From Opitutia bacterium UBA977 (GTDB lineage: Bacteria > Verrucomicrobiota > Verrucomicrobiia > Opitutales > Coraliomargaritaceae): a stretch of 16,005 bases of DNA. Made by a program: the position numbers and the translations under genes. Positions 8,330 through 16,005 of the stretch are shown one piece after another. Each line of letters opens with the position of its first letter. Within the stretch, counting starts at the first letter, position 1. Under the pieces are notes generated by a model, which did not search any database, was not told the DNA's origin, and saw only the letters and a program-made list of their open reading frames with translations. The stretch spans positions 11,548-27,552 of the forward strand of contig DBBT01000027.1 in the NCBI GenBank assembly GCA_002292345.1, read 5' to 3'.

Positions 8330-11300
8330 TTGCTTACCCGCTATATAAAGAAAATACTTTCGATTGCCGCCCTATTTTTTTGGAGCGGCGTCGTTTCTAT
8401 TCACGCACAAGATGCTACTCAGCTCGGCTTCTCTGACCTGCAAGCGCAAGCCAATGTACTAGTGGAAGCTGGTCAATTGGAGCAGGCTATGCCATTCCTG
8501 AAAGAGCTAATTAAGCGCGTCGAAGCGACTGACAACTCAGAGATCCAGCTCGACTTCCCGATCTTCTTGCTTGGCACCGCTCACATTCAGCGCTACGTCG
8601 CCACTCAGAATGCCCGCGAACTCAATCAAACTCTGGTCTGGTATGCTAAGCTGGAAAAGGACTATCCAGACAGCCCCAAGGTCAAAGATGCACTCCTTAA
8701 AAAGGTCGATGTGCTACGTATCTTGAAACGCGAAGACGATGCGATCGCATTAATGAAGCAACTGCTCGATGGCACCTACTCCTTCCGCCTCAATCTCAAG
8801 CAAGAGAGTCAATTGCTCAAAGATCTCACCCAGATCCACTATAATAAAGGCGACTGGAAAGGCGGCCTACCGATCTTCACCAAGTTGCTGAACACATCGC
8901 GCGACTTTGAAGACCAAGCCTGGGCCGCAGCCGCCAGCTTCGAAGCATTTGTCGCAGAGAAACGCTTCGACGACGCGATGGCGCTGCTACCGATCCTCGC
9001 GCGCGAATCCGAAGTGCGCTACTTGCCGCGACTGAACGTCGCTCTACTAAAAAGCAGCGATACCATGGTCGCCCAAGCTCGCCTCAGCGATGCCGCTATT
9101 TTGCTCAATTTGATCAAGACCACCGACATCATGATCGAGCACAATGAAGCCACAATGGCAGACAAGCTGGTCAAGATCAAATTCAACACTGACCTGGGGC
9201 GCAATGACGAGCTGATTGAGCGCCTCAAGCAGGAAGTCAAAAACCTCGAAGCCACCATTACGCAGTTGCGCAAGCTCCCCACCCTACGCAACGAGTTGCT
9301 GGTACGCCGCGCACGTAATTACACCAAAACCGCCCGCCGCTACGAAGCTTTCTGGATGTTCTTTGATCTGATGACGGAAAATCCAAAGGACAAGCAGACC
9401 GAATTCTTCACCTACGCGACCTTCTCCAACGCTCTGCAACTCAACAAGGCCGAAACTGCCATCACTGTGGGCCGCGCCTATCGCAGGCAATTCCCCCAAG
9501 GTGATTACTACTCCGACATCAGCATGGCCCTTGTTAGTACCTTGCAAGCTGACGATGCTAACACCGCTGAGTATATGCAAATAGCCAAAGACTTCCTTGA
9601 CAGCCGTCCGCTCGACACCGCATCCAGTAGTATGCTGGCAGTCTGGGCGGGCCGCAAGATGGAGAGCGGACTATTTGTAGACATTATCCAACAGTGCAAT
9701 AGCTGGCTCAATCTGCACCAGAACCCGATTTTCGAAGACGGCCTGTTTTACTGGCGCGGCATCTCTGAATTGCAAACCAGCAAATTCGCAGACGCGATTC
9801 AAAGCTTCGACAGCCTGCTTAAGCAATATCCTACCAGCCTCTACGCCGAAGATGGACTACTGCGTAAAGGAGCCGCCCAATTTTATGCGCAGGACTTCGA
9901 ATCCGCTCGCGAGACACTCTACAGCTACACCAAGAAATATCCACGCGGCAACGCACTCGACCAAGCCTACTATTTCCTCGGCGAAGTGGAGAACCTGGCT
10001 GGCGATTACGAACTCGCACTGAAGCACTTCAAGCAGGCCGACGACATCACCTCACTGCAAGATATTCACGATGGTGCCGCTTTCAGCATGGGTAAGATCT
10101 ATGAATTACTGCAGCGCTACGAAGAAATGGCCACTCACTTCAAGGCCTACACCGACCGTTTCGGCGAAGATGGCCGTCTCACCGATGCAATCTTCGAGCT
10201 CGGTCGTGCGTATGAATTCCTCCGTCAGCCCACTCAAATGCTCGCGCTCTACCGCAAATACATCGAGCAATTTGCCAACGACCCTGAAAATGCCGGCGTC
10301 GATGCACTCATCGAAGGCTACGCTGAGAAATACAACACCAACAAAGCACAACTGGAAAAGACCGTCGAATTCCTCGACAAGCTCGACAACGATATCGAGT
10401 TCCGCACCCAAATCGTGACTGACCGCGGCTACTTGTTTGAATACTTTTACGTCAACAGCGATCTGGATCAGACACTCTACAATCGCCTGCGCAACCACCC
10501 CCAATTTGGCGAATGGTTGGTTCAAGACCTCGCACCAATCAACGAAGTCATCGCGATCTACCGTAAGCAACTGGCGGACTACCCGACCGATACGCCAGTC
10601 GAATTTTTCCGTGATCAACTCGCTCAGTTTAAAGCAAAACAGCAACGCGTGGCCGAGGCCCGCATGTTGATGGGTCTCTACCGCAGCGATGTGGAACTCG
10701 CCCCAAGCCAATCCTACGACAGCGGGTTCTTCAGTGAAGTCACCCCGCGCGTACTGCTCTATATCGCCGACTACTCGCGTGCTGACCGCCTCGATTTTGC
10801 GATCGAAGCGTGGAACGAAGTGTTGGCCACTTATCCAACCGATGATGCAGCCATCGTGTCTTACATGCGCCTCGCCGACGTCAGCAATCAACGCGGCGAC
10901 AAACCCAGTGCACTCAACTATCTCGAAGCAATTCAGGCTCAATTCCCGGGTACGCCGAAACTCCCCGGAGTCATCTTACGCCAAGGCGAACTACTCTCTT
11001 CGATGGGTCGCGGCGAGGAAGCCCGCGAGAAATATCAATATATTTTGCGCGTACCGGACTGGCGCGGCCTCGTTCACGCTCGTGCCCTGTTCCAAACTGG
11101 CGAGGCCTACATGGCTGAGAGCAAATATGCCGAAGCACATGGTTTCTTCGAGCGCACATTCCTCGGCTACTCTCAATTCAGCGAATGGTGCGCACGCGCC
11201 TACCTAGCAGATGCCGAAGCCCTTCTAGGCATGGGAGCAAAAGCCGACGCGATTGCGACACTCACCGAAGCGAACGAAACACTCGCAGAAGCTGCACCTG

Positions 11301-11374
11301 CAGCGCTCTTTGATGCCATTCAAGCGAAACTGCAAGAGTTACAACCATTAGTCGCCCCATCGCCCCAGTCATAA
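8330..11374 (+). CDS. Large exported TPR-repeat protein (1014 residues), first gene of the ExbB/ExbD operon
   Basis: The N-terminus MLTRYIKKIL followed by a hydrophobic core and S-I-H-A at 23-26 is a Sec signal peptide, with likely cleavage after Ala26. No lipobox Cys is present, so the mature protein is probably soluble in the periplasm. The body is almost entirely helical TPR-like repeats resembling the BamD/YbgF/CpoB type. Clear units lie near residues 45-62, 465-640 (repeated patterns ending in K-x-Y-P) and 830-990. A region around 655-780 fits the repeat poorly. The start is a TTG: the frame is open back to a stop at 8246-8248 with no ATG or GTG before the signal sequence. The next gene follows by 17 bases. 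TPR solenoids bind other proteins, so it is probably a scaffold or partner of the downstream motor; this role is inferred from context. Confidence 0.88.
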   Translation: MLTRYIKKILSIAALFFWSGVVSIHAQDATQLGFSDLQAQANVLVEAGQLEQAMPFLKELIKRVEATDNSEIQLDFPIFLLGTAHIQRYVATQNARELNQTLVWYAKLEKDYPDSPKVKDALLKKVDVLRILKREDDAIALMKQLLDGTYSFRLNLKQESQLLKDLTQIHYNKGDWKGGLPIFTKLLNTSRDFEDQAWAAAASFEAFVAEKRFDDAMALLPILARESEVRYLPRLNVALLKSSDTMVAQARLSDAAILLNLIKTTDIMIEHNEATMADKLVKIKFNTDLGRNDELIERLKQEVKNLEATITQLRKLPTLRNELLVRRARNYTKTARRYEAFWMFFDLMTENPKDKQTEFFTYATFSNALQLNKAETAITVGRAYRRQFPQGDYYSDISMALVSTLQADDANTAEYMQIAKDFLDSRPLDTASSSMLAVWAGRKMESGLFVDIIQQCNSWLNLHQNPIFEDGLFYWRGISELQTSKFADAIQSFDSLLKQYPTSLYAEDGLLRKGAAQFYAQDFESARETLYSYTKKYPRGNALDQAYYFLGEVENLAGDYELALKHFKQADDITSLQDIHDGAAFSMGKIYELLQRYEEMATHFKAYTDRFGEDGRLTDAIFELGRAYEFLRQPTQMLALYRKYIEQFANDPENAGVDALIEGYAEKYNTNKAQLEKTVEFLDKLDNDIEFRTQIVTDRGYLFEYFYVNSDLDQTLYNRLRNHPQFGEWLVQDLAPINEVIAIYRKQLADYPTDTPVEFFRDQLAQFKAKQQRVAEARMLMGLYRSDVELAPSQSYDSGFFSEVTPRVLLYIADYSRADRLDFAIEAWNEVLATYPTDDAAIVSYMRLADVSNQRGDKPSALNYLEAIQAQFPGTPKLPGVILRQGELLSSMGRGEEAREKYQYILRVPDWRGLVHARALFQTGEAYMAESKYAEAHGFFERTFLGYSQFSEWCARAYLADAEALLGMGAKADAIATLTEANETLAEAAPAALFDAIQAKLQELQPLVAPSPQS

Positions 11375-11391
11375 CAGCCACACACAAACGG

Positions 11392-12507
11392 ATGCGTTAC
11401 TTTTCACTCAAAGCCCTGCTCATCGTAGCCCTCTCTGTCGGTTTCTCACTTTCCGGTTTTGCAGAAAATGCCTATTGGACAGAGCTTGGCAACCAACCTG
11501 TCTATATTCAGCAAGACAACGGCCGCTCGAAGCAGACCCTTAAATTTATCGATTATAAAGATGGCATGTTGGTTGCGGAAATAACGATTGATGGCAGTGT
11601 CGGCGAAATGTCCCTCCCCGTCAGTAAGTCGATGGTCAAGACACTGCGCTTGGAATTGGGCGAGACACAAAAAGCAAACAAACTGATTCAGCAGGGCAAC
11701 TACGCTGGTGCCGTCAAAGTGCTGCGCCAAAATGTCTATCCATTGGTTAAATTTACGGAGGTGCCAGAGTTGTTCAGCCAATTACACTCGCCCGTCCGCG
11801 CCTTGATTAGCAGCTTGATCAGCGCAGGCGAACTCGCCGAAGCAGACGATCTGCTCACGCGGGTCGCTCTTGATAAGGTCGACATCAAATATAGCCAACT
11901 GAGCATACAATTGATGAACGCGTATCTCGCAGAAGGAGAGTTCAAAGCCGCGGGACGAATCGCCGGTCAACTACCTAAAAGTGGTGCGTACGCGTCCAAC
12001 ATCTCCCAAGTCGTCAATGCGGCCGATGCTCTGCGCGGTGCAGGTGAATATGAAGCGGTGATTCCACTGTATAAGGAAATCGAGAGTTCTGTCCCTGAAG
12101 ATGTGCGCAAGAATGTGCGTATGTGGCTGGCCTACAGCTTGGTGCTAGCCGACCGTGTCGATGAAGCCTCTCCGATGATCGACAGCATGCAAGAGCCAGC
12201 GCCGAATGATCGCTTATTTTCTCTCTACAAATTGCTGCAAGGCTCGCGTGAGCACCGCAACAAGCAATACAACCAAGCCCTCGACGTGCTCACTCGCGGC
12301 TTTGTGCGCGCGCAAACTTCTTACGTCTGGGTGCCAGAAATGCTCTACCTGATCGGCGATTGCTACAAACAAGCCGAAGACCCAATTGCCGCACGGAATG
12401 TCTGGTTTGAAATCACGGTACTTTACCCCGACTCCCCATGGGCCAAACGTGCCGCCGAATCACTCAGCGAACTTCCAGAACCAAAACCCGCACCGCCAAG
12501 TAGTTAA
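11392..12507 (+). CDS. Exported TPR-like protein (371 residues)
   Basis: A Sec signal peptide occupies residues 1-24, ending G-F-A with cleavage before Glu25. Residues about 28-85 look beta-rich, with short alternating hydrophobic strands (PVYIQQD, LKFIDYKDGMLVAEI) before a helical region. From about 90 to 355 the protein is helical with TPR-like pairs: G-N-Y-A-G-A-V-K-V-L near 103-112, G-E-Y-E-A-V-I-P-L-Y near 219-228, and a good C-terminal TPR ending in V-L-Y-P-D-S-P. The tail is short and Pro-rich (PEPKPAPPSS). It is the second gene of the operon, 17 bases after the first and 58 bases before the ExbB-like gene, and is expected to act in the periplasm beside the large TPR protein. I cannot name the N-terminal domain. 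Confidence 0.85.
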   Translation: MRYFSLKALLIVALSVGFSLSGFAENAYWTELGNQPVYIQQDNGRSKQTLKFIDYKDGMLVAEITIDGSVGEMSLPVSKSMVKTLRLELGETQKANKLIQQGNYAGAVKVLRQNVYPLVKFTEVPELFSQLHSPVRALISSLISAGELAEADDLLTRVALDKVDIKYSQLSIQLMNAYLAEGEFKAAGRIAGQLPKSGAYASNISQVVNAADALRGAGEYEAVIPLYKEIESSVPEDVRKNVRMWLAYSLVLADRVDEASPMIDSMQEPAPNDRLFSLYKLLQGSREHRNKQYNQALDVLTRGFVRAQTSYVWVPEMLYLIGDCYKQAEDPIAARNVWFEITVLYPDSPWAKRAAESLSELPEPKPAPPSS

Positions 12508-12565
12508 TCAATCACTTCACAAAACAACAACCCACTCAATCATTAGTCTTTAATATTAAACCGTC

Positions 12566-13354
<789 letters not shown>

Positions 13355-13379
13355 TCCAAACACCTGCGATTACTAACCG

Positions 13380-13784
13380 ATGAAAACATGGTCCCCAGAA
13401 GAAGTTGATCCGGAGTTTGAACTGACTCCGATGATTGACATCGTGTTCCTGCTCATCGCGTTTTTCATGACATTGATCAGCTTCATTAGCGCCGAACTCA
13501 TCGAGCTCAAGCTGCCAGATGCCAATCAGTCGAGCATCCCAGAAGAACCAGGCGAACGCCAATATATCTCCGTTGATGTCAGCGGTCAGGCTTATCTCGG
13601 CTCGACTCCAATCAGCTACGAAGCACTGCCCCAAGCACTAGCTACCGGGCGCGCGGCTCAGCCCTCTTTGAAGGTGTTTCTTCGAGCTGACGCCAAAACG
13701 GCACACCGTCATGTCAACCGCGTCATGGAGGCCTGCGCTGAAGCAGGCATCTCTGACCTCATTTTTGCCTCCAATAAAAATTAA
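13380..13784 (+). CDS. ExbD/TolR-family protein, first copy
   Basis: A 134-residue protein with the ExbD/TolR layout: a short cytoplasmic N-terminus, one membrane helix (about 18-38) that begins L-T-P-M-I-D-I-V-F-L-L, then a periplasmic domain of about 90 residues. Asp20 in that motif matches the essential protonatable Asp of ExbD/TolR (Asp25 in E. coli ExbD). The periplasmic part contains the usual D-x-x-G and L-R-A-D-x-x-x-x-x-x-x-V-N-R-V-M-E features near the C-terminus. The start ATG is 25 bases after the ExbB-like stop. It should assemble as a dimer, or with the second ExbD, inside the ExbB channel. There is no OmpA/MotB peptidoglycan-binding domain. Confidence 0.93.
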   Translation: MKTWSPEEVDPEFELTPMIDIVFLLIAFFMTLISFISAELIELKLPDANQSSIPEEPGERQYISVDVSGQAYLGSTPISYEALPQALATGRAAQPSLKVFLRADAKTAHRHVNRVMEACAEAGISDLIFASNKN

Positions 13785-13787
13785 ACT

Positions 13788-14222
13788 GTGGCTGCTGTTA
13801 ACAAAGTTTTAGAATCAGAAGATAAAGTCGATATTACACCGATGATCGACATCGTGTTCTTGCTGCTGGTTTATTTCATGTTTCTACCGCTGCAACAAGA
13901 GGCAGATGTGGGGATCAAATTACCCAGCGCGACCCCACCTGCCGAGAACCTCAAATTACCCAGCGAGCATGTCATCGAGATCTTCCCGAATGGCTTGATC
14001 TTGCTTAATGGTGCACCAATGGACGCTTCGGATGACCGTGTCATGGCACGTCTCTCAACCACACTTACCCGACTACGCATGTCATCGGACCGAGTGGGCG
14101 ATGATATCGTGGTAAAGATTCAGGCCGATCCGGACTCGCCGCATCAGCGTTCAATCGATGCACTAAATGCCTGTGCCAAGGCTGATATTACCAAAGTCTC
14201 GTTCACTGCATACGCGCTCTAA
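13788..14222 (+). CDS. ExbD/TolR-family protein, second copy
   Basis: A 144-residue paralogue of the preceding protein, starting with GTG only 3 bases after its stop, so translation is probably coupled. The membrane helix (about 19-38) opens with I-T-P-M-I-D-I-V-F-L-L-L, keeping the protonatable Asp at position 21. The periplasmic domain differs markedly from the first copy and has a longer linker rich in Pro (L-P-S-A-T-P-P-A-E), then a strand-helix domain ending in A-L-N-A-C-A-K-A-D-I. Both copies keeping the motor Asp suggests both are functional. They may form a heterodimer or two alternative motor forms, as with paired TolR-like proteins in other systems. No other start fits the family alignment. 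Confidence 0.93.
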   Translation: MAAVNKVLESEDKVDITPMIDIVFLLLVYFMFLPLQQEADVGIKLPSATPPAENLKLPSEHVIEIFPNGLILLNGAPMDASDDRVMARLSTTLTRLRMSSDRVGDDIVVKIQADPDSPHQRSIDALNACAKADITKVSFTAYAL

Positions 14223-14265
14223 CAAAGTCGAGTGACCCACAATCGCTCGCCTATAATTTTTTCAA

Positions 14266-15648
14266 ATGCTTCCTCCGACTAAAAAGAAAAAAATAAATCC
14301 GTTACTGCTGAAGGTTATCTTCATCAGCGTAGCGATTCATCTGCTTGCGGGGCTGATTCTCGGAAGTATTACGATTTACAAATATGTCGTCCCTTCTGAG
14401 GCGCAATTCGAAGAACCGCCCGTCGTGGAGCAAGAAGAGCCGCCACCACCAGTCAAAGTTCAGATCAGACCGCAGCAACCCAAGCAGCAAAAAGCACAAA
14501 ACCTGGCGATGCGGCCAGTGGCGAACATCGCAGTGGCGAATGTGGACGTTAATTTGCCGAACATGGAGCAGAACTTTACCGTCAGCACCGGCCTCGGTGG
14601 CATGGGCGGCGGTAGCCTACTTGGCGGCACCCGCGGCAGTATCGGCATGGGCTTGTCCGATGTCAGTGTTTTCGGTCTCAAGTCGCGCGGCGAGCGTATT
14701 CTGTTCGTGATCGATGCCAATCGTCAGATGGTCGCCGACAAAAAAGGTGGACTCAACAGCTACAAGATAATTAAGGACGAAATCACCGACATGGTCGGCA
14801 ACCTCTCCGCCGGCACCTTGTTTAATGTCATGTTACGCGATCGAAAAAAAATAATGCTGTTCAAACCTCAGCTGGTGGCAGCAGGCTCAGAAACACATCG
14901 GCAGCTGATTCAATGGATCAGTCCAATTAATGCTAGCGCTGAAAAGGTCGGGCTCGAAGGCAACCGCCTAGCTAGCACTCCTAAGCTTCGGGGACTTCCC
15001 AATGAGGAAGTGCATAAGGCCTTACCGTGGTCAGGCCACTCAGGTAACGAAACTGGTTTCATCACTCAAGTGGCATTGGAACAGCACGTGGATGCGATCT
15101 TTATGATTGCCAGTGACCACAAAGGCTTTGGCTCTGTGCGCTCCCCACCGAGCGAACGCGCACAAGCTGAATGGGCACGCAAAATCGCCAAGCGCGACTA
15201 TATTCAGCAGCTCGCCAAGCATGAGGCGGAAGTCGCTAATATGAATAAACGAATTGCTGCAACGATGGCGAAGACCAATGCGCAGCGCAAAAAGCAAGGC
15301 CTACCACCACGCGTGCTTGAAAAACGCTATGGCGTGTATTCCGCAGCCAGAGAACTTGGTCTGAATTGGACCACTGACCATCCAGGGCATGGACCAAAAC
15401 CCGAATGGCTCAAAGACAGCGATGTTTCTAGATATTTCCGCAAGCTGCTCGATGAACTTTACGAGAAGGACGATAAGCCGGTGCCATCGGTCAACGTGGT
15501 ACTTTTCCTCGCTGGCGATGAGGTATTCGACAAGAACGCGAAAACACAGCTGGATCAATTCGTACGCTTTTTCCGCGGTAAGAATCGCGTGATTCGTGGC
15601 CTCGACGAAATCACCAGTGCGAGCAGTTCAAAGACAACTAGGAACTAA
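14266..15648 (+). CDS. TonB-like N-terminus fused to a von Willebrand A-like domain
   Basis: A 460-residue protein, last in the operon. A basic N-terminus (KKKK) precedes one membrane helix (13-35). Then comes a Glu/Pro-rich stretch with E-E-P-P-P-P-V-K-V (57-65) and a basic Q/P/K segment (66-78), as in TonB. A Gly-rich segment spans 109-130. The usual TonB C-terminal domain is absent. Instead, residues about 143-440 look like a vWA fold: a buried strand I-L-F-V-I-D-A-N-R-Q (145-154) at the MIDAS position with Asp150 but not a full DxSxS, a strand V-D-A-I-F-M-I-A-S-D (275-284), and a final V-N-V-V-L-F-L-A-G-D (409-418). A charged helical insert (about 295-350) interrupts the domain. It probably takes the TonB position in the motor, anchored in the inner membrane. 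The TonB-like part is well supported; vWA is moderate. Confidence 0.8.
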   Translation: MLPPTKKKKINPLLLKVIFISVAIHLLAGLILGSITIYKYVVPSEAQFEEPPVVEQEEPPPPVKVQIRPQQPKQQKAQNLAMRPVANIAVANVDVNLPNMEQNFTVSTGLGGMGGGSLLGGTRGSIGMGLSDVSVFGLKSRGERILFVIDANRQMVADKKGGLNSYKIIKDEITDMVGNLSAGTLFNVMLRDRKKIMLFKPQLVAAGSETHRQLIQWISPINASAEKVGLEGNRLASTPKLRGLPNEEVHKALPWSGHSGNETGFITQVALEQHVDAIFMIASDHKGFGSVRSPPSERAQAEWARKIAKRDYIQQLAKHEAEVANMNKRIAATMAKTNAQRKKQGLPPRVLEKRYGVYSAARELGLNWTTDHPGHGPKPEWLKDSDVSRYFRKLLDELYEKDDKPVPSVNVVLFLAGDEVFDKNAKTQLDQFVRFFRGKNRVIRGLDEITSASSSKTTRN

Positions 15649-15676
15649 GCCAGCGACTCCACACACTTTCAAACAA

Positions 15677-15706
15677 AAGGCAGCCGAATGATTGGCTGCC
15701 TTTTTT
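15677..15706 (+). terminator. Strong Rho-independent terminator of the TPR/ExbBD operon
   Basis: A 9-bp perfect stem (AAGGCAGCC at 15677-15685 with GGCTGCCTT at 15694-15702), an 8-base loop and a run of six T (15701-15706) lie 28 bases after the last operon stop. It should end transcription of the six-gene operon. Confidence 0.93.
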
Positions 15707-15715
15707 GTGCACGAT

Positions 15716-15785
15716 AGGAGTGTGGGCGACTCGCCCATGTTCAGCCGATGGTAAAGCAACCGAGGGCGGGTTCGCCCTCACTCCT
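15716..15785. repeat. REPIN-like compound inverted repeat
   Basis: Outer arms AGGAGTG (15716-15722) and CACTCCT (15779-15785) are perfect reverse complements. Each leads inward to its own hairpin: TGGGCGA-C-TCGCCCA (15723-15737), and GAGGGCG-GGTT-CGCCCTC (15762-15779, sharing one base with the outer arm). Read outside-in, the two halves are near-copies (AGGAGTG-T/A-GGGCGA...CGCCC) facing each other across a 24-base spacer. This is the architecture of a REPIN, two inverted REP sequences. It sits between two convergent genes, a usual place for such elements. Only one copy is in the window, so repetition in the genome is inferred. It may also help stop transcription of the minus-strand gene. Confidence 0.65.
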
Positions 15786-15790
15786 TCAAC

Positions 15791-16005
15791 CTAAAATCCG
15801 ACCTGCGGGATCAGTCCATCAGTCAATGATTTCGTAGCCTGATCTTTCAATGATTTCGTAGCCTGATCTTTCAATAAATCAGTCGCGGCAGCGGTCAATT
15901 CTTGCTCGGCGTCATCAATCACTGCCGCCACTTCTTCCAGCGCTTCGGCCTGAATCTCAGCAACCTCATCTTCGACCGCAGCCACGGCCTCGACTTGCAG
16001 CTCTA
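15791..16005 (-). CDS. Acidic Ala-rich hypothetical protein, C-terminal part only
   Basis: The frame is open from the right edge to TAG at 15791-15793, giving about 70 C-terminal residues; the start lies beyond the window. The visible part is strongly helical and acidic, with repeated A-V-E/A-E-V-type heptad-like patterns that suggest an amphipathic or coiled-coil helix. It then passes into a more basic segment with the 8-residue unit K-D-Q-A-T-K-S-L present twice, and ends in G-L-I-P-Q-V-G-F. I recognise no domain and cannot say where it acts. It converges on the ExbBD operon and is separated from it by the operon terminator and the REPIN-like element. Low complexity limits certainty, but the open frame and duplicated codons support a real gene. 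Confidence 0.6.
   Translation of the reverse strand, partial: ELQVEAVAAVEDEVAEIQAEALEEVAAVIDDAEQELTAAATDLLKDQATKSLKDQATKSLTDGLIPQVGF
15823..15870. repeat. Perfect 24-bp tandem duplication inside the partial minus-strand gene
   Basis: Units 15823-15846 and 15847-15870 are identical over 24 bases, beginning TCAATGATTTCG. On the minus strand each encodes K-D-Q-A-T-K-S-L, so the duplication is in frame. Perfect identity points to a recent event or continuing slippage. Confidence 0.95.

Noticed and set aside
10106..10942. A 278-codon open frame on the minus strand inside the large TPR gene
   Set aside because: It lies fully antisense to a frame with a signal peptide and clear TPR repeats. Its long open length follows from the codon bias of the sense gene, and it shows no recognisable motif.
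15716..15870. Repeats near the right edge as a CRISPR array
   Set aside because: There are only a paired inverted repeat and a directly adjacent 24-bp duplication. No regularly spaced direct repeats with unique spacers, and no cas genes, are present.

Overview
The window (about 16 kb, roughly mid-50s % GC) looks like chromosomal DNA of a Gram-negative bacterium. My best guess is a verrucomicrobial lineage of the Opitutales/Puniceicoccaceae (Coraliomargarita-like) type. The guess rests on GC level, the verrucomicrobial or planctomycetal flavour of the ExbB-ExbD-ExbD plus TonB-like/vWA cluster, secreted TPR proteins, an ExbB with its own signal sequence, and start sites without Shine-Dalgarno motifs. 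No marker gene such as rRNA is present, so the assignment is inference. I see no tRNA, rRNA, CRISPR array, insertion sequence or phage gene.

Layout: (a) 1-711, plus strand: the last 57 codons of an oligopeptide-type ABC transporter permease, then a small soluble protein I do not recognise. (b) 729-3749, minus strand: a two-gene sugar-nucleotide operon, a DegT/DnrJ-type PLP aminotransferase followed by a membrane-anchored PglF/WbpM-type NDP-sugar 4,6-dehydratase. Together they should make a UDP-4-amino-4,6-dideoxy sugar for surface glycans. (c) 3881-6125, minus strand: a Yip1-like membrane protein followed by recN (DNA double-strand break repair). (d) 6254-8188, plus strand: an ABC-F family ribosome-associated ATPase. 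(e) 8330-15648, plus strand: a six-gene operon closed by a strong intrinsic terminator. It encodes a 1014-residue exported TPR protein, a 371-residue exported TPR protein, an ExbB/TolQ-type channel, two ExbD/TolR-type proteins, and a protein with a TonB-like N-terminus and a von Willebrand A-like C-terminus. (f) 15716-15785: a 70-bp compound inverted repeat resembling a REPIN. (g) 15791-16005, minus strand: the C-terminal end of an acidic, alanine-rich protein carrying a perfect 24-bp in-frame tandem duplication.

The most interesting part is region (e). The ExbB/ExbD proteins keep the residues expected of a proton-motive-force motor, but the usual TonB C-terminal domain appears to be replaced by a vWA-like domain, and the operon adds two large periplasmic TPR proteins. 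The natural reading is an envelope-spanning, PMF-energised machine in which the TonB/vWA protein carries motion or force from the inner membrane to TPR or outer-membrane partners. What it works on cannot be read from the sequence.
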